In this document: positions 17,867 to 27,799 of the stretch, one piece after another | Numbering within the stretch: the stretch's first letter is position 1 | Layout of the letters: each line of letters begins with the position of its first letter | Assembly (NCBI GenBank): GCA_009917455.1 | Contig: QZDS01000018.1 | Coordinates: forward strand, 1 to 64,000 | Length of the DNA: 64,000 nt | Reading direction: 5' to 3' | Source: a bacterium 1xD8-48 | GTDB taxonomy: Bacteria > Bacillota > Clostridia > Lachnospirales > Lachnospiraceae | Translations under genes and position numbers: made by a program | Notes under the pieces: model-generated | Databases searched by the model: none | Seen by the model: only the letters and a program-made list of their open reading frames with translations | What the model was told of the DNA's origin: nothing

Positions 17867-20761
17867 ATGAATTTATCAGATAAACATACAGAAATCCCCC
17901 AAATGCGCCCGAGGGAGTATATCAAGGTGCGGGGAGCCAACGAGCATAATTTAAAGAACCTGAATCTGGATATTCCCCGGAACGAGCTGGTGGTGTTTAC
18001 AGGTCTATCCGGCTCAGGCAAGTCCTCTCTGGCTTTTGACACGCTCTACGCGGAGGGGCAGCGAAGATATATGGAGTCCCTTTCCTCCTATGCAAGGCAG
18101 TTTCTCGGACAGATGGAAAAGCCCAATGTGGAATCTATTACGGGATTGTCCCCGGCGATTTCCATCGACCAGAAATCCACCAACCGGAATCCCCGTTCCA
18201 CAGTGGGGACGGTTACGGAAATTTATGATTATTTCAGGCTTTTGTATGCCAGAATCGGAATTCCGCATTGCCCGAACTGCGGGAAGGAAATCAAAAAGCA
18301 GAGCGTGGACCAGATGGTGGACCAGATTATGGAGCTGCCGGAGGGCACCAGAATCCAGCTGCTTGCCCCGGTGGTAAGGGGGAGGAAAGGCGAGCATGTG
18401 AAGGTTTTGGACCGCGCCAGAAAGGGCGGATATGTCCGTGTGCGCATTGACGGGAATCTTTACGAGCTGACAGAGGAAATCAAGCTGGATAAAAATATCA
18501 AGCACAATATCGAAATTGTGGTTGACAGGCTTGTGGCAAAGCCGGGAATTGAGAGACGGCTTACAGATTCCGTGGAAAGCGCGCTTGCGCTGGCGGAGGG
18601 GCTGCTTGTGGTGGATGTGATTGACGGAGAGCCCATCAATTTCAGCCAGAGCTTTGCCTGCCCGGACTGCGGAATCAGCATCAGTGAAATCGAGCCGCGG
18701 AGCTTTTCCTTTAACAACCCCTTTGGAGCCTGCCCCGTGTGCTTCGGACTGGGCTACAAGATGGAATTTGACCCGGAGCTCATGATTCCCGACAGGACGC
18801 TGAGTCTTAGCCAGGGGGCGATTCAGGTGATGGGCTGGCAGTCCTCGGGGGACGCCGGCAGCTTTACCAACGCTCTTTTGCAGGCTCTTGCCAAAGAATA
18901 TAAGTTCAGTCTGGATACGCCTGTACAGGATTTGCCGGAAAAGGTCTTTCATATGCTGATTTACGGAACGGAAGGCCGGGAGGTGAAGGTTCACTATAAG
19001 GGTCAGAGAGGAGAGGGCGTCTATCCGGTGGCCTTTGAGGGGCTGATTAAAAACATGGAGCGGAAGTACAGAGAGACAGGCTCCGATATTATCAAGCAGG
19101 AGTATGAGACCTACATGAGAATTACGCCCTGTAAGGAATGTAACGGGATGCGTCTGAAAAAGGAATCTCTTGCGGTGACCGTCTGCGATAAAAATATTTA
19201 TGAAATCACATCCTTTTCCATCAGAGAGCTTTACAGCTTCCTTAATAATATGGAGCTTTCCAGTCAGCAGATGCTTATCGGAAAGCAGGTGCTCAAGGAA
19301 ATCAATGCGAGAGTGGGCTTTCTGGTGGACGTAGGGCTGGAATATCTTTCCCTGTCCAGGGCAACGGGGACGTTGTCCGGCGGAGAGGCCCAGAGAATCC
19401 GTCTGGCAACCCAGATTGGCTCCGGTCTGGTAGGCGTGTGTTATATTCTGGATGAGCCCAGCATCGGGCTTCATCAGAAGGACAACGACAAGCTTTTGAA
19501 CACCCTGAAAAATCTCCGTGATTTGGGCAACACCCTGATTGTGGTAGAGCATGACGAGGATACCATGCTGGAAGCGGATTACGTGGTGGACATCGGCCCG
19601 GGGGCGGGCTCCCACGGCGGGGAAGTAGTGGCTGCAGGCACGGCCCAGGAAATCATGGAGGTGGAGGATTCCATTACGGGCCAGTATCTTTCGGGGAAAA
19701 AGCAGGTGCCGGTGCCGGAGGAACGGAGACAGCCCAAAGGGTGGCTGACGGTGACGGGGGCCAGGGAAAACAACCTGAAAAACATTACGGTGAATATTCC
19801 CACGGGAGTCATGACCTGCGTGACCGGCGTTTCCGGCTCGGGGAAAAGTTCCCTTGTAAACGAGATTTTATATAAAAGGCTGGCAAGGGATTTAAACCGG
19901 GCGCGGACGATTCCGGGAAGGCACAAGAGTATTTCCGGTATCGGGAAGCTGGATAAGGTGATTAATATCGACCAGTCGCCCATCGGGCGCACGCCCCGCT
20001 CCAACCCGGCCACCTACACGGGCGTTTTTGACATGATAAGGGATTTGTTTGCAGGAACTCCGGACGCCAGGGCAAGAGGCTATAAGAAAGGCCGTTTCAG
20101 CTTTAACGTGAAGGGCGGGCGCTGTGAAGCCTGCGGCGGGGACGGTATTATCAAAATCGAGATGCATTTTCTGCCGGATGTGTATGTTCCCTGCGAGGTC
20201 TGCGGCGGGAAGCGCTACAACCGGGAAACTCTGGAGGTGCGCTATAAAGGAAAGAATATTTATGACGTGCTGGATATGACAGTGGAGGAGGCGGTGCCTT
20301 TCTTTGAAAATCTGCCCTCCATCCGCCGCAAAATAGAAACCTTAAACGACGTGGGACTTTCCTATGTGAAGCTGGGGCAGCCTTCCACCACCTTGTCCGG
20401 CGGCGAGGCCCAGAGAATCAAGCTGGCGACGGAGCTCTCCAGAAGGAGTACGGGAAATACCATTTACATTCTGGACGAGCCCACAACGGGCCTTCATTTT
20501 GCGGATGTGCACAAGCTGGTTGAAATTCTGCACAGGCTGGTGGAAGGCGGCAATACGGTGGTGGTGATTGAACACAATCTTGACGTAATCAAGACGGCCG
20601 ACTATATCATCGATATGGGGCCCGAGGGCGGAGACAGAGGCGGCGAGATGGTGGTCAGCGGGACGCCGGAGGAGGTTGCGGAGAATCCTTCTTCCTACAC
20701 AGGCCGGTATGTGAAAAAAATGTTGAAGAAGTATAAAGGTAATCGGGAGAAATACCGATAA
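17867..20761 (+). CDS. uvrA: Excinuclease ABC subunit A
   Basis: UvrA, 964 residues, the dimeric damage-recognition ATPase of excision repair. Two ABC modules are present: Walker [16 protein letters not shown] near residue 45 and [15 protein letters not shown] near 655. Signature motifs [12 protein letters not shown] and [12 protein letters not shown] and zinc-finger CxxC pairs (CPNCG, CPDCG, CEACGG) are all there. It is co-transcribed with uvrB. A strong terminator follows. Confidence 0.98.
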   Translation: MNLSDKHTEIPQMRPREYIKVRGANEHNLKNLNLDIPRNELVVFTGLSGSGKSSLAFDTLYAEGQRRYMESLSSYARQFLGQMEKPNVESITGLSPAISIDQKSTNRNPRSTVGTVTEIYDYFRLLYARIGIPHCPNCGKEIKKQSVDQMVDQIMELPEGTRIQLLAPVVRGRKGEHVKVLDRARKGGYVRVRIDGNLYELTEEIKLDKNIKHNIEIVVDRLVAKPGIERRLTDSVESALALAEGLLVVDVIDGEPINFSQSFACPDCGISISEIEPRSFSFNNPFGACPVCFGLGYKMEFDPELMIPDRTLSLSQGAIQVMGWQSSGDAGSFTNALLQALAKEYKFSLDTPVQDLPEKVFHMLIYGTEGREVKVHYKGQRGEGVYPVAFEGLIKNMERKYRETGSDIIKQEYETYMRITPCKECNGMRLKKESLAVTVCDKNIYEITSFSIRELYSFLNNMELSSQQMLIGKQVLKEINARVGFLVDVGLEYLSLSRATGTLSGGEAQRIRLATQIGSGLVGVCYILDEPSIGLHQKDNDKLLNTLKNLRDLGNTLIVVEHDEDTMLEADYVVDIGPGAGSHGGEVVAAGTAQEIMEVEDSITGQYLSGKKQVPVPEERRQPKGWLTVTGARENNLKNITVNIPTGVMTCVTGVSGSGKSSLVNEILYKRLARDLNRARTIPGRHKSISGIGKLDKVINIDQSPIGRTPRSNPATYTGVFDMIRDLFAGTPDARARGYKKGRFSFNVKGGRCEACGGDGIIKIEMHFLPDVYVPCEVCGGKRYNRETLEVRYKGKNIYDVLDMTVEEAVPFFENLPSIRRKIETLNDVGLSYVKLGQPSTTLSGGEAQRIKLATELSRRSTGNTIYILDEPTTGLHFADVHKLVEILHRLVEGGNTVVVIEHNLDVIKTADYIIDMGPEGGDRGGEMVVSGTPEEVAENPSSYTGRYVKKMLKKYKGNREKYR

Positions 20762-20775
20762 ATAATTTGTAGCAT

Positions 20776-20831
20776 GGACGCGGCAGAACGAAACGGAAGG
20801 AACCGTTTCGGGACTTTGCGTCCGTTTTTAT
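20776..20831 (+). terminator. Rho-independent terminator of uvrBA
   Basis: An outer stem GGACGC/GCGTCC encloses an inner stem CGAAACGG/CCGTTTCG, followed directly by GTTTTTAT. It lies 15 bp after the uvrA stop. Confidence 0.85.
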
Positions 20832-20851
20832 AAATTTTTTATGAAACCCCT

Positions 20852-20879
20852 TTGAAAATGTATTTCTATGGGTTATAAT
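20852..20879 (+). promoter_or_regulatory. Promoter of the mbl-rod gene operon
   Basis: TTGAAA (20852-20857) and TATAAT (20874-20879) are separated by 16 bp. The start codon of mbl is 175 bp downstream, leaving a long leader that carries the 17-bp repeats. Confidence 0.7.
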
Positions 20880-20964
20880 AACTCTATATGTGTCTGATTA
20901 CAGGAAATACAGGCTCAGACAAACGTTGTCGCGTTTGGCGGGTCGGCTTATTGTAATATAGAAA

Positions 20965-21032
20965 TACATTTTGCAAATGTATACATTTGTCGGGCGTATA
21001 CATTTTGTGAGTGCATACATTCATTTTGTTAA
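20965..21032 (+). repeat. Four direct repeats of TACATT at exact 17-bp period
   Basis: TACATTT begins at 20965, 20982 and 20999, and TACATTC at 21016, each exactly 17 bp apart. The first three units end in GTA, GTA and GCA. The junction of units one and two forms the perfect palindrome AAATGTATACATTT (20975-20988). The array sits in the leader of mbl, between promoter and ribosome site. Such regular spacing suggests helical-phase binding of a protein or a tandem duplication; it is not a CRISPR. Confidence 0.8.
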
Positions 21033-21054
21033 AGTAAGAAAGGGGTACGAGGTG

Positions 21055-22047
21055 ATGCAGTACACGGATATTGGAATTGATTTGGGAACCGCCAGCATTT
21101 TAGTTTACATCAGGGGCAGGGGTGTCGTCCTCAAGGAGCCTTCGGTGGTAGCTTTCGATAGAGATACGGAAAAGATTAAGGCAATCGGGGAGGATGCCAG
21201 GCTGATGCTTGGAAGGACTCCGGGAAATATTGTTGCCGTCCGCCCTTTGCGTCAGGGAGTTATTTCCGATTACAAGGTGACGGAACAGATGATGAAGTAT
21301 TTTATCCAGAAGGCAATCGGTAAAAAGACTTTCAGAAAACCGCGCATTGCCGTATGCGTGCCCAGCGGTGTCACGGAGGTGGAGAAAAAAGCGGTTGACG
21401 ACGCGACCCTTCAGGCTGGCGCAAGAGACGTGTTTATCATTGAGGAGCCCATTGCCGCGGCAATCGGAGCCGGAATTGATATCTCCAAGCCCTGCGGGAA
21501 CATGATAGTGGATATCGGCGGCGGCACTTCCGATATCGCCGTGATATCTCTTGGAGGAACGGTTGTCAGCGCGTCTATCAAGATTGCCGGGGATGATTTT
21601 GACGAGGCAATCGTGAGATACATGCGTAAGAAGCATAATCTGCTCATCGGCGAGAGAACCGCCGAGGATGTGAAAATAAAAATCGGTTCCGCTTTCAGGC
21701 GTCCCGAGGTTGATTACATGGACGTAAGAGGGCGTAATCTGGTTACGGGACTTCCCAAGACGGTAAAGGTTTCCTCGGAGGAGACAGAAGAAGCTCTCAA
21801 GGAGGCAACAGCACAGATTATCGACACCATTCACAGCGTACTGGAGAAAACGCCCCCTGAGCTTGCGGCGGATATTGCCGACAGGGGCATTGTCCTTACA
21901 GGCGGGGGGAGCCTGCTTCGCGGACTTGAAGATTTGATTGCCGAGAAGACGGGAATCAATACCATGACGGCGGAGGATCCTATGACTGCAGTTGCAATTG
22001 GCACGGGAAAATACGTGGAATTCCTTGGCGGCTACAGGGAAGACTAA
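21055..22047 (+). CDS. mbl: Rod-shape determining protein, MreB/Mbl family
   Basis: A 330-residue bacterial actin homologue that polymerises under the membrane and guides cell-wall synthesis. It has the nucleotide-binding phosphate-1 loop IDLGTASILVY, phosphate-2 DIGGGTSDIAV and adenosine motif LTGGGSLL. ATG 21055 has AAAGGGG upstream and matches the usual N-terminus; an upstream in-frame ATG at 20971 falls inside the repeat array. The next genes are two flagellar rod proteins, exactly as mbl-flhO-flhP in Bacillus subtilis, so I call it mbl. Confidence 0.93.
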   Translation: MQYTDIGIDLGTASILVYIRGRGVVLKEPSVVAFDRDTEKIKAIGEDARLMLGRTPGNIVAVRPLRQGVISDYKVTEQMMKYFIQKAIGKKTFRKPRIAVCVPSGVTEVEKKAVDDATLQAGARDVFIIEEPIAAAIGAGIDISKPCGNMIVDIGGGTSDIAVISLGGTVVSASIKIAGDDFDEAIVRYMRKKHNLLIGERTAEDVKIKIGSAFRRPEVDYMDVRGRNLVTGLPKTVKVSSEETEEALKEATAQIIDTIHSVLEKTPPELAADIADRGIVLTGGGSLLRGLEDLIAEKTGINTMTAEDPMTAVAIGTGKYVEFLGGYRED

Positions 22048-22115
22048 GGCACAGGCCGCGCGGCGGAAGGCTCTGCCACGGGAGCCGGGAACAGCAGAAC
22101 TGGAGGTTTTATTCA

Positions 22116-22892
22116 TTGGTTAAGGGATTATACACTGCCTTTACAGGCATGATTAACGAACAGCACAGGATGGATGTGCTTACCAACAACCTGGCGAATG
22201 CAGCCACAAACGGATACAAGAAGGAAGGCGCTACCAGCCAGGCCTTTGACGACATTCTGGCCTACAAGATTAAAGACGCTTCAGAGGGCTATAATCTGGC
22301 AAAAAGGATGGGATATCATAATCCGGGCGTGAAAATCGGCGAAGGTTATACGGACTTTTCCATGGGCGGCTTTAAGACAACGGATAACACGTTTGATTTG
22401 GCGCTGTCGGATAAGGGATTCTTTGCAATTGAATTTACCGACAAGTCGGGAGAGACTTCCACGAAATATACAAGGGACGGAAACTTTGCGCTGACCCAGG
22501 ACGGCAGGCTGGTTACCAGAGATGGCGACGCGGTGCTTGATGAAAACGGCACGCCTATTAAGATTGACCCGCTGGCTGAAGCCTCGGTAAACAGAAGCGG
22601 CCAGATTATTCAGAATGGAAGAGTGGCGGCGACCATTCAGGTTGCTGACTTTGCAGATTATAACTATTTAGAGCGCTACGGCGAGAACTATTTCCAGCCG
22701 ATAGAGGGAGCGGAGGAGAGCGAAGCCCCGGCGCAGGTATATTCAGGATATCTGGAAATGCCCAATATATCGGTGGTTACGGAGATGGTGAATATGATTA
22801 CGGTTGCGCGTGCATACGACAGCAACCAGAAAATGATTACAACCTTTGACAGCACGCTGGATATTGCAGCGAATCAGCTTGGCAAGTTGTAG
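22116..22892 (+). CDS. Flagellar hook-basal body protein (FlhO/FlgF-like)
   Basis: A 258-residue axial protein of the flagellar rod. The N-terminus (residues 1-35, LYTAFTGMINEQHRMDVLTN) and C-terminus (EMVNMITVARAYDSNQKMI) carry the paired heptad regions that pack as rod coiled coils. It starts with TTG, with GGAGG nine bases upstream. It lies 68 bp after mbl. By synteny with mbl-flhO-flhP it corresponds to FlhO. Rod proteins leave through the flagellar type III export apparatus. Confidence 0.9.
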   Translation: MVKGLYTAFTGMINEQHRMDVLTNNLANAATNGYKKEGATSQAFDDILAYKIKDASEGYNLAKRMGYHNPGVKIGEGYTDFSMGGFKTTDNTFDLALSDKGFFAIEFTDKSGETSTKYTRDGNFALTQDGRLVTRDGDAVLDENGTPIKIDPLAEASVNRSGQIIQNGRVAATIQVADFADYNYLERYGENYFQPIEGAEESEAPAQVYSGYLEMPNISVVTEMVNMITVARAYDSNQKMITTFDSTLDIAANQLGKL

Positions 22893-22903
22893 GGAGGTAA
22901 CTG

Positions 22904-23725
22904 ATGGTTAGAAGCTTATGGACTGCGGCGACAGGAATGAACGCCCAGCAGACAAATGTAGACACAATCGCAAACAATCTTTCAAATGTAAATACCGTGG
23001 GATATAAAGGCCAGGTGGCGGAATTCAAATCTCTGTTATATCAGACGCTGCAGACGGCAACTACCACGGCAAACGGAGAAGCAAAGCCGACAAGCTCGCA
23101 GGTAGGCCTGGGTGTGCGGACCTCCTCCATCAATTCCCTTTTCAGGCAGGGACCGCTCCTGTCATCTGAGAGCGACACATCCTTTGCCATTGACGGAGAC
23201 GGCTTTTTTGCAGTCCGCGGGGAAGACGGCGAGACCTATTATACCCGTAACGGTGATTTTACCTGGGCCACCAACGGCAGAAATGGCATGATGCTGACGA
23301 ATCAGGACGGACTTCCGGTACTGAATTCCAGAGGACAGGCGATTACGCTGCCCAGTACATATGTCACCAGCAAAATTACGATTACAGGGGACGGCGCTAT
23401 CTGTTATCCTGATGCGCAGAACAATCCGAGGCAGATTAACGGTATGAATATCGGTATGTACCAGTTTAATAATCCCGGCGGCCTTGAGAGGGCGGGCGAC
23501 ACCTTATGGCAGGTGACGGAAGCCAGCGGCGCGGTTTTAAATGAAGCTACCAACCGGAACGTGCAGAAGAGCAAGATGGTTCAGGGCTATCTCGAGGGCT
23601 CCAATGTTCAGGTGGCGGATGAGATGGTTAATCTGATTGTGGCGCAGAGAGCCTACGAGATGAACTCCAAGGCAATCACCACCTCGGACGATATGATGCA
23701 GACGGCTAACAATCTCAAGAGATAG
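22904..23725 (+). CDS. flgG: Flagellar basal-body rod protein FlgG (FlhP-like)
   Basis: A 273-residue distal rod protein. It has the classical FlgG N-terminus MVRSLWTAATGMNAQQTNVD and the ending GYLEGSNVQVADEMVNLIVA with QRAYEMNSKAI. It starts 12 bp after the previous gene, with GGAGG upstream. It is the FlhP position in the mbl cluster. Together with the preceding gene it makes the rod that links the MS ring to the hook. Confidence 0.93.
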   Translation: MVRSLWTAATGMNAQQTNVDTIANNLSNVNTVGYKGQVAEFKSLLYQTLQTATTTANGEAKPTSSQVGLGVRTSSINSLFRQGPLLSSESDTSFAIDGDGFFAVRGEDGETYYTRNGDFTWATNGRNGMMLTNQDGLPVLNSRGQAITLPSTYVTSKITITGDGAICYPDAQNNPRQINGMNIGMYQFNNPGGLERAGDTLWQVTEASGAVLNEATNRNVQKSKMVQGYLEGSNVQVADEMVNLIVAQRAYEMNSKAITTSDDMMQTANNLKR

Positions 23726-23787
23726 GTCAGGGCCGCATGAGGCTGTGCGGTCGGTGACGGCCTGACTGGAAACGGGAGGTAAAACAT

Positions 23788-24138
23788 ATGGATGCAGGCG
23801 CTATTTCCGCTTATACGGATTTTATTAAGACACAGAACACGGCGGACGCAAAATTAAAAGAAAAGATTGACGGTGCAGATTACTCCAAGGCGTCGGACAA
23901 AGAGCTGATGGATGTCTGTAAGCAGTTCGAATCCTATTTCCTTGAGCAGGTGTTTAAAGAAATGCAAAAGACGGTGGACTGCTTCAAGAGCGAGGAGAGC
24001 AGTTCTTCCTCCGACGGTCTGGTGGATTTTTTTAAGGACAATGCGATTCAGGAGCTTGCAAGCACATCCACAGACCTTCAGGGGCTGGGGCTTGCGCAGA
24101 TGATGTATGAGCAGATGAAAAGGAACTACAATATATAA
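23788..24138 (+). CDS. FlgJ-like rod-binding protein
   Basis: A 116-residue protein matching only the N-terminal rod-capping domain of FlgJ (DVCKQFESYFLEQVFKEMQK, then LVDFFKDNAIQELA and QGLGLAQMMYEQMKRNY). The C-terminal muramidase domain of proteobacterial FlgJ is absent, as usual in Clostridia. It probably caps the growing rod assembled from the two preceding proteins. GGGAGG precedes the ATG. Confidence 0.88.
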   Translation: MDAGAISAYTDFIKTQNTADAKLKEKIDGADYSKASDKELMDVCKQFESYFLEQVFKEMQKTVDCFKSEESSSSSDGLVDFFKDNAIQELASTSTDLQGLGLAQMMYEQMKRNYNI

Positions 24139-24270
24139 GGAATTGACTTATAATGCAATATCAAGGCTGCAGAAATGAGGCGGGTAACCGCTTTATTTGG
24201 CAGCCTTTTTACTGTAAATATCTCTGATAACGCCGGAAGGGGCGGCGGGAAATCAGGCGGAGGAAAAGCT

Positions 24271-26514
24271 TTGGATACGGTAACGGGCTATGTGGACCAT
24301 ATTATTTATCAGAATAAAGAGAACGGCTATGCGGTGATTTCCCTGGCCGTGGAGGGGGAGGAGCTGGTATGCGTAGGAACTCTCCACTCTGTGGAAGCCG
24401 GGGAGACGCTGGAGCTGCAGGGCGGCTTTGTGGAGCATCCCCTGTACGGCGAGCAGTTAAAGGTGGAGCGTTTTAAGACGGTGGAGCCAAACGACGCAGA
24501 GAGCATGCGCCGCTATCTGGGGTCAGGGGCAATCAAGGGCATCGGCGAGGCAATGGCGGCGAGAATCATTAAAAAGTTCGGAAAGGATACCTTCCGCATT
24601 ATCGAGGAGGAACCGGAACGCCTTGCAGAGGTGAAAGGAATCAGTGAAAAAAAGGCGATGGAAATTGCCGAACAGGTAATAGAAAAGAAGGATGCGCGAG
24701 AGGCCTTTGTCTTTTTGCAGCGGTACGGTATCTCCAATACAATGGCGGTAAAAATTTACAGGAAATACGGCATGGAGATGTACGGGATTATGAAGGAAAA
24801 TCCTTACCGGCTTGCCGAGGATGTGGATGGAATCGGCTTCAAAAAGGCGGATGAAATTGCCGCCAGAATTGGAATCCACATGGACTCCGACTACCGGATA
24901 AGAAGCGGGATTTTGTATGCGCTGCTGCAGGCCGCCGGGGAGGGGCATATTTATCTGCCCGGGGAGGTGCTGAAGCGGCGGACAGCACAGCTTTTAGGGC
25001 TGCCCGAGGAGGTGATGGAGCCTCAATTGTCCAATCTGACCATGGATAAAAAGCTTGTGATTAAGAAAAACGGTGAAGAAAACAGGGTATATGCGTCATC
25101 CTATTATTATGCGGAACTTGGCTGTGCCAGAATGCTTCACGACCTCAATATTTCCATAGCGGAGGAGAAGGAGTTACAGGGGGTGCTTTTGCGCCTTGAG
25201 AAGGAGCAGGGTATTACTCTGGACGAGCTGCAAAGGGAGGCGGTACTCCAAAGTATAAAATCAGGCGTTATGATTTTGTCGGGAGGGCCGGGAACAGGGA
25301 AAACTACCACCATAAACACCATGATTCGCTATTTTGAGGCGGAGGGGATGGATATTCTGCTGGCGGCTCCCACGGGGCGGGCAGCCAGGCGGATGACGGA
25401 AGCCACCGGGTATGAAGCACGGACAATCCACAGACTGCTGGAAGTGAACGGAACCGTGGAAAGTGCCGGGACAGAAAGGACGGACACGGAGGCGGGGAGA
25501 CGGGTGCGGTTTGAGAGAAATGAAGAGAATCCGTTAGAAGCGGACGTGATTATCATTGATGAAATGTCCATGGTAGATATTTTTCTTTTCCGTGCATTGC
25601 TGTCGGCGGTCAGCGTGGGAACCAGACTGATTATGGTGGGGGATGTGGACCAGCTTCCTAGCGTGGGGCCGGGACAGGTGCTTGAGGATTTAATCGCCAG
25701 CAAAGCCTTTCCGGTGGTAATTCTGAAAAGGATTTTCAGACAGGCCGGGGAGAGCGATATTGTGGTGAACGCCCACAAAATCAACCGGGGAGAGGACATT
25801 GCTCTGGATAATAAAAGCATGGACTTCTTTTTTCTGGAAAGAGGGGATGTCAATGTGATTTACAAGCATATGATTCAGCTGATTCGGGAAAAGCTTCCGC
25901 CCTTTGTGGAAGCCGGGCCCTATGACATACAGGTGCTTACGCCTATGAGGAAAGGGAATCTTGGAGTGGAGGTTTTAAATGAAATCCTGCAGAGGTACTT
26001 GAACCCGCCTTCGGAGGAGAAAAAGGAATGCCGGTCAGGGGAGCGGCTTTTCCGCCAGGGAGATAAGGTGATGCAGATTAAGAACAACTACCAGATTCCG
26101 TGGGAAATTCTCAGTAAATACGGAATCGCCATCGACAAGGGAATGGGGGTCTTTAACGGGGACGTTGGAATTATCAGGGAAATCAGCGAGGCGGCTCAGA
26201 CGGTGACGGTGGAATACGACGAGCATAAGCGAATCGAATACCTCTTTTCAGGTCTGGACGAAATTGAGCTCGCCTATGCGGTTACCATACATAAATCCCA
26301 GGGCAGCGAATATCCGGCGGTGATTCTCCCCGTTTTATCCGGCCCGAGAATGCTTTTAAACAGGAACCTTCTGTACACGGCGGTAACCCGGGCAAGGAAA
26401 TGCGTTACCATTCTGGGCAGCCGGCAGACGATTCGGGAGATGATAGCGAACGAAAGACAGCATGAACGGTACACCAGTTTGTGCGACAGAATCAGGGAAA
26501 TGGAGGGTAAATGA
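24271..26514 (+). CDS. recD2: RecD2 (RecD/TraA-type) 5'-3' DNA helicase
   Basis: A superfamily 1B helicase involved in replication-fork and recombination repair outside RecBCD. In order: OB-like N-domain, tandem helix-hairpin-helix region (about 95-200), Walker A SGGPGTGKTTT, DEMSMVD, and C-terminal AVTIHKSQGSEYPAVILP. I chose TTG 24271 as start because GGAGG lies seven bases upstream and DTVTGYVDHIIY is where relatives begin. An ATG at 24175 would add 32 glycine-rich residues with a weak ribosome site. Length 747 residues is normal. Confidence 0.93.
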   Translation: MDTVTGYVDHIIYQNKENGYAVISLAVEGEELVCVGTLHSVEAGETLELQGGFVEHPLYGEQLKVERFKTVEPNDAESMRRYLGSGAIKGIGEAMAARIIKKFGKDTFRIIEEEPERLAEVKGISEKKAMEIAEQVIEKKDAREAFVFLQRYGISNTMAVKIYRKYGMEMYGIMKENPYRLAEDVDGIGFKKADEIAARIGIHMDSDYRIRSGILYALLQAAGEGHIYLPGEVLKRRTAQLLGLPEEVMEPQLSNLTMDKKLVIKKNGEENRVYASSYYYAELGCARMLHDLNISIAEEKELQGVLLRLEKEQGITLDELQREAVLQSIKSGVMILSGGPGTGKTTTINTMIRYFEAEGMDILLAAPTGRAARRMTEATGYEARTIHRLLEVNGTVESAGTERTDTEAGRRVRFERNEENPLEADVIIIDEMSMVDIFLFRALLSAVSVGTRLIMVGDVDQLPSVGPGQVLEDLIASKAFPVVILKRIFRQAGESDIVVNAHKINRGEDIALDNKSMDFFFLERGDVNVIYKHMIQLIREKLPPFVEAGPYDIQVLTPMRKGNLGVEVLNEILQRYLNPPSEEKKECRSGERLFRQGDKVMQIKNNYQIPWEILSKYGIAIDKGMGVFNGDVGIIREISEAAQTVTVEYDEHKRIEYLFSGLDEIELAYAVTIHKSQGSEYPAVILPVLSGPRMLLNRNLLYTAVTRARKCVTILGSRQTIREMIANERQHERYTSLCDRIREMEGK

Positions 26515-27221
26515 GAATAGGGGAGGGGTTGCTGAACCTGCTGTTTCCCGGACGGTGCGTTGTCTGTGACGGAATTTCGGACCGCCCGGGAAAGGGGCTT
26601 TGTAAAGAATGTCAGGATAAAATCATATACATAAAAGAGCCGTTCTGCATGAAATGCGGCAAACAGCTAAGGAGCGGGGAAAGAGAGTACTGCGGGGATT
26701 GCGAAAAGAAAAAGCATTACTTTATACAGGGAACCGCACTGTACGATTATGGGAGTATGGCGGATTCGATTTTCCGTTTCAAGTACGGGGGAAGAACGGA
26801 GTATGCGTCTTTTTACGGAAGGGAGCTGTATGAGAAAAAGCGGCAATGGCTTTCGGCGATACAGCCGCAGGCTCTGGTGCCCGTACCGGTGCACGCTTCA
26901 AGAAAAAGAAAGAGGGGGTACAACCAGGCGGAGCTGATTGCAGGAGGGCTCTCGGCATGTTCGGGAATTCCGGTGAATACAGATTTGATACGGAGAGAAA
27001 GAAAAACCAGGCCTCTCAAAGCCCTGAGCCAGGCGGAGAGGCAAAATAATTTGAAAAGGGCTTTCAAAATCTGTCAAAATGATGTAAAATTAAAGACGAT
27101 TGTAATTATTGACGATATATACACAACGGGTTCCACCGTTGACGAGATGGCACGGGTTTTTGCAGAGGCTGGTGTCACAAAGGTCTATTTTATGGCATTG
27201 ACAATCGGCAGAGGGATATAA
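26511..27221 (+). CDS. comFC: ComF family protein (amidophosphoribosyltransferase-like)
   Basis: A 236-residue ComFC/GntX-type protein needed in many bacteria for natural transformation. The N-terminus has a zinc-binding set (CVVC, CKEC, CMKC, CGDC) and the C-terminus has the PRPP-binding loop VIIDDIYTTGSTV. Its ATG overlaps the recD2 stop (ATGA), so the two are translationally coupled; a shared role in single-strand DNA handling is plausible. Confidence 0.92.
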   Translation: MRIGEGLLNLLFPGRCVVCDGISDRPGKGLCKECQDKIIYIKEPFCMKCGKQLRSGEREYCGDCEKKKHYFIQGTALYDYGSMADSIFRFKYGGRTEYASFYGRELYEKKRQWLSAIQPQALVPVPVHASRKRKRGYNQAELIAGGLSACSGIPVNTDLIRRERKTRPLKALSQAERQNNLKRAFKICQNDVKLKTIVIIDDIYTTGSTVDEMARVFAEAGVTKVYFMALTIGRGI

Positions 27222-27240
27222 AACCAGAGTTTTATTTTAA

Positions 27241-27273
27241 GGAGTTTGTGTCTGCGCTGCGTCCGCAAACTCC
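27241..27273 (+). other. Stem-loop between comF and the YvyF-like gene
   Basis: GGAGTTTG (27241-27248) pairs perfectly with CAAACTCC (27266-27273). No U-tract follows, so it may be an attenuator or RNA-processing site rather than a terminator. Confidence 0.5.
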
Positions 27274-27310
27274 ATGATGCATAAAAAGCAGTGCGGAAAT
27301 GAGGAAGATT

Positions 27311-27718
27311 ATGAATGTACGTAATTGTAAGAAATGTGGCAGAATCTTTAACTATGTTTTGGGACCTGTGATTTGTCCGAGGTGTAAGGAAGGCATGGAG
27401 GCGAAATTCCAGGAGGTAAAGTCGTATATCCGGGAGCACCAGGGCGCCGACATTAAGGAAGTATCAGAGGAGTGCGAGGTGGAAACCAACCAGATTCGTC
27501 AGTGGATACGCGAGGAGCGTCTGCAGTTTTCCGACGACTCGCCTATAAGAATTCCCTGCGAAAGCTGCGGGACAATGATTAAGTCCGGGCGTTTCTGTGA
27601 CAAATGCAAAGGGGAACTGACGAACGAGCTGCGTCATACCATGGAGATGGGTAAGCCCAAGGCGCCGGCGGCCAGGTCGAAGAAAAGCGACGGAGACAAA
27701 ATGCGCTTCCTGAAATAG
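27311..27718 (+). CDS. Flagellar operon protein, YvyF/TIGR03826 type
   Basis: A 135-residue protein with an N-terminal zinc ribbon (CKKCGRIF...CPRCK), a small helical HTH-like middle (ADIKEVSEECEVETNQIRQW) and a second zinc ribbon (CESCGT...CDKCK). The pattern matches YvyF, encoded beside flgM in Bacillus flagellar operons and thought to act in late flagellar gene control. ATG 27311 (MNVRNCKKCG) has GAGG six bases upstream; ATG 27299 overlaps that ribosome site. It is the third flagella-related block in this window. Confidence 0.85.
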   Translation: MNVRNCKKCGRIFNYVLGPVICPRCKEGMEAKFQEVKSYIREHQGADIKEVSEECEVETNQIRQWIREERLQFSDDSPIRIPCESCGTMIKSGRFCDKCKGELTNELRHTMEMGKPKAPAARSKKSDGDKMRFLK

Positions 27719-27799
27719 CGGTTCTCCGCAGACAAAAGACCGCCCTGCGGCCGATGCGCGTATGAGAGCGCTTCTCAATGATATTTGGAAGGTACGGAT

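Noticed and set aside
18014..19615. 533-codon open frame on the reverse strand
   Set aside because: It is antisense to uvrA, has no recognisable domain or ribosome site, and arises from codon bias of the real gene.
20965..21032. CRISPR-like array
   Set aside because: Units are only 17 bp, with a 7-bp conserved core and no separate spacers; no cas gene is present.
21100..22116. 338-codon open frame on the reverse strand
   Set aside because: Antisense to mbl, with a Cys/His/Arg-rich composition typical of shadow frames.
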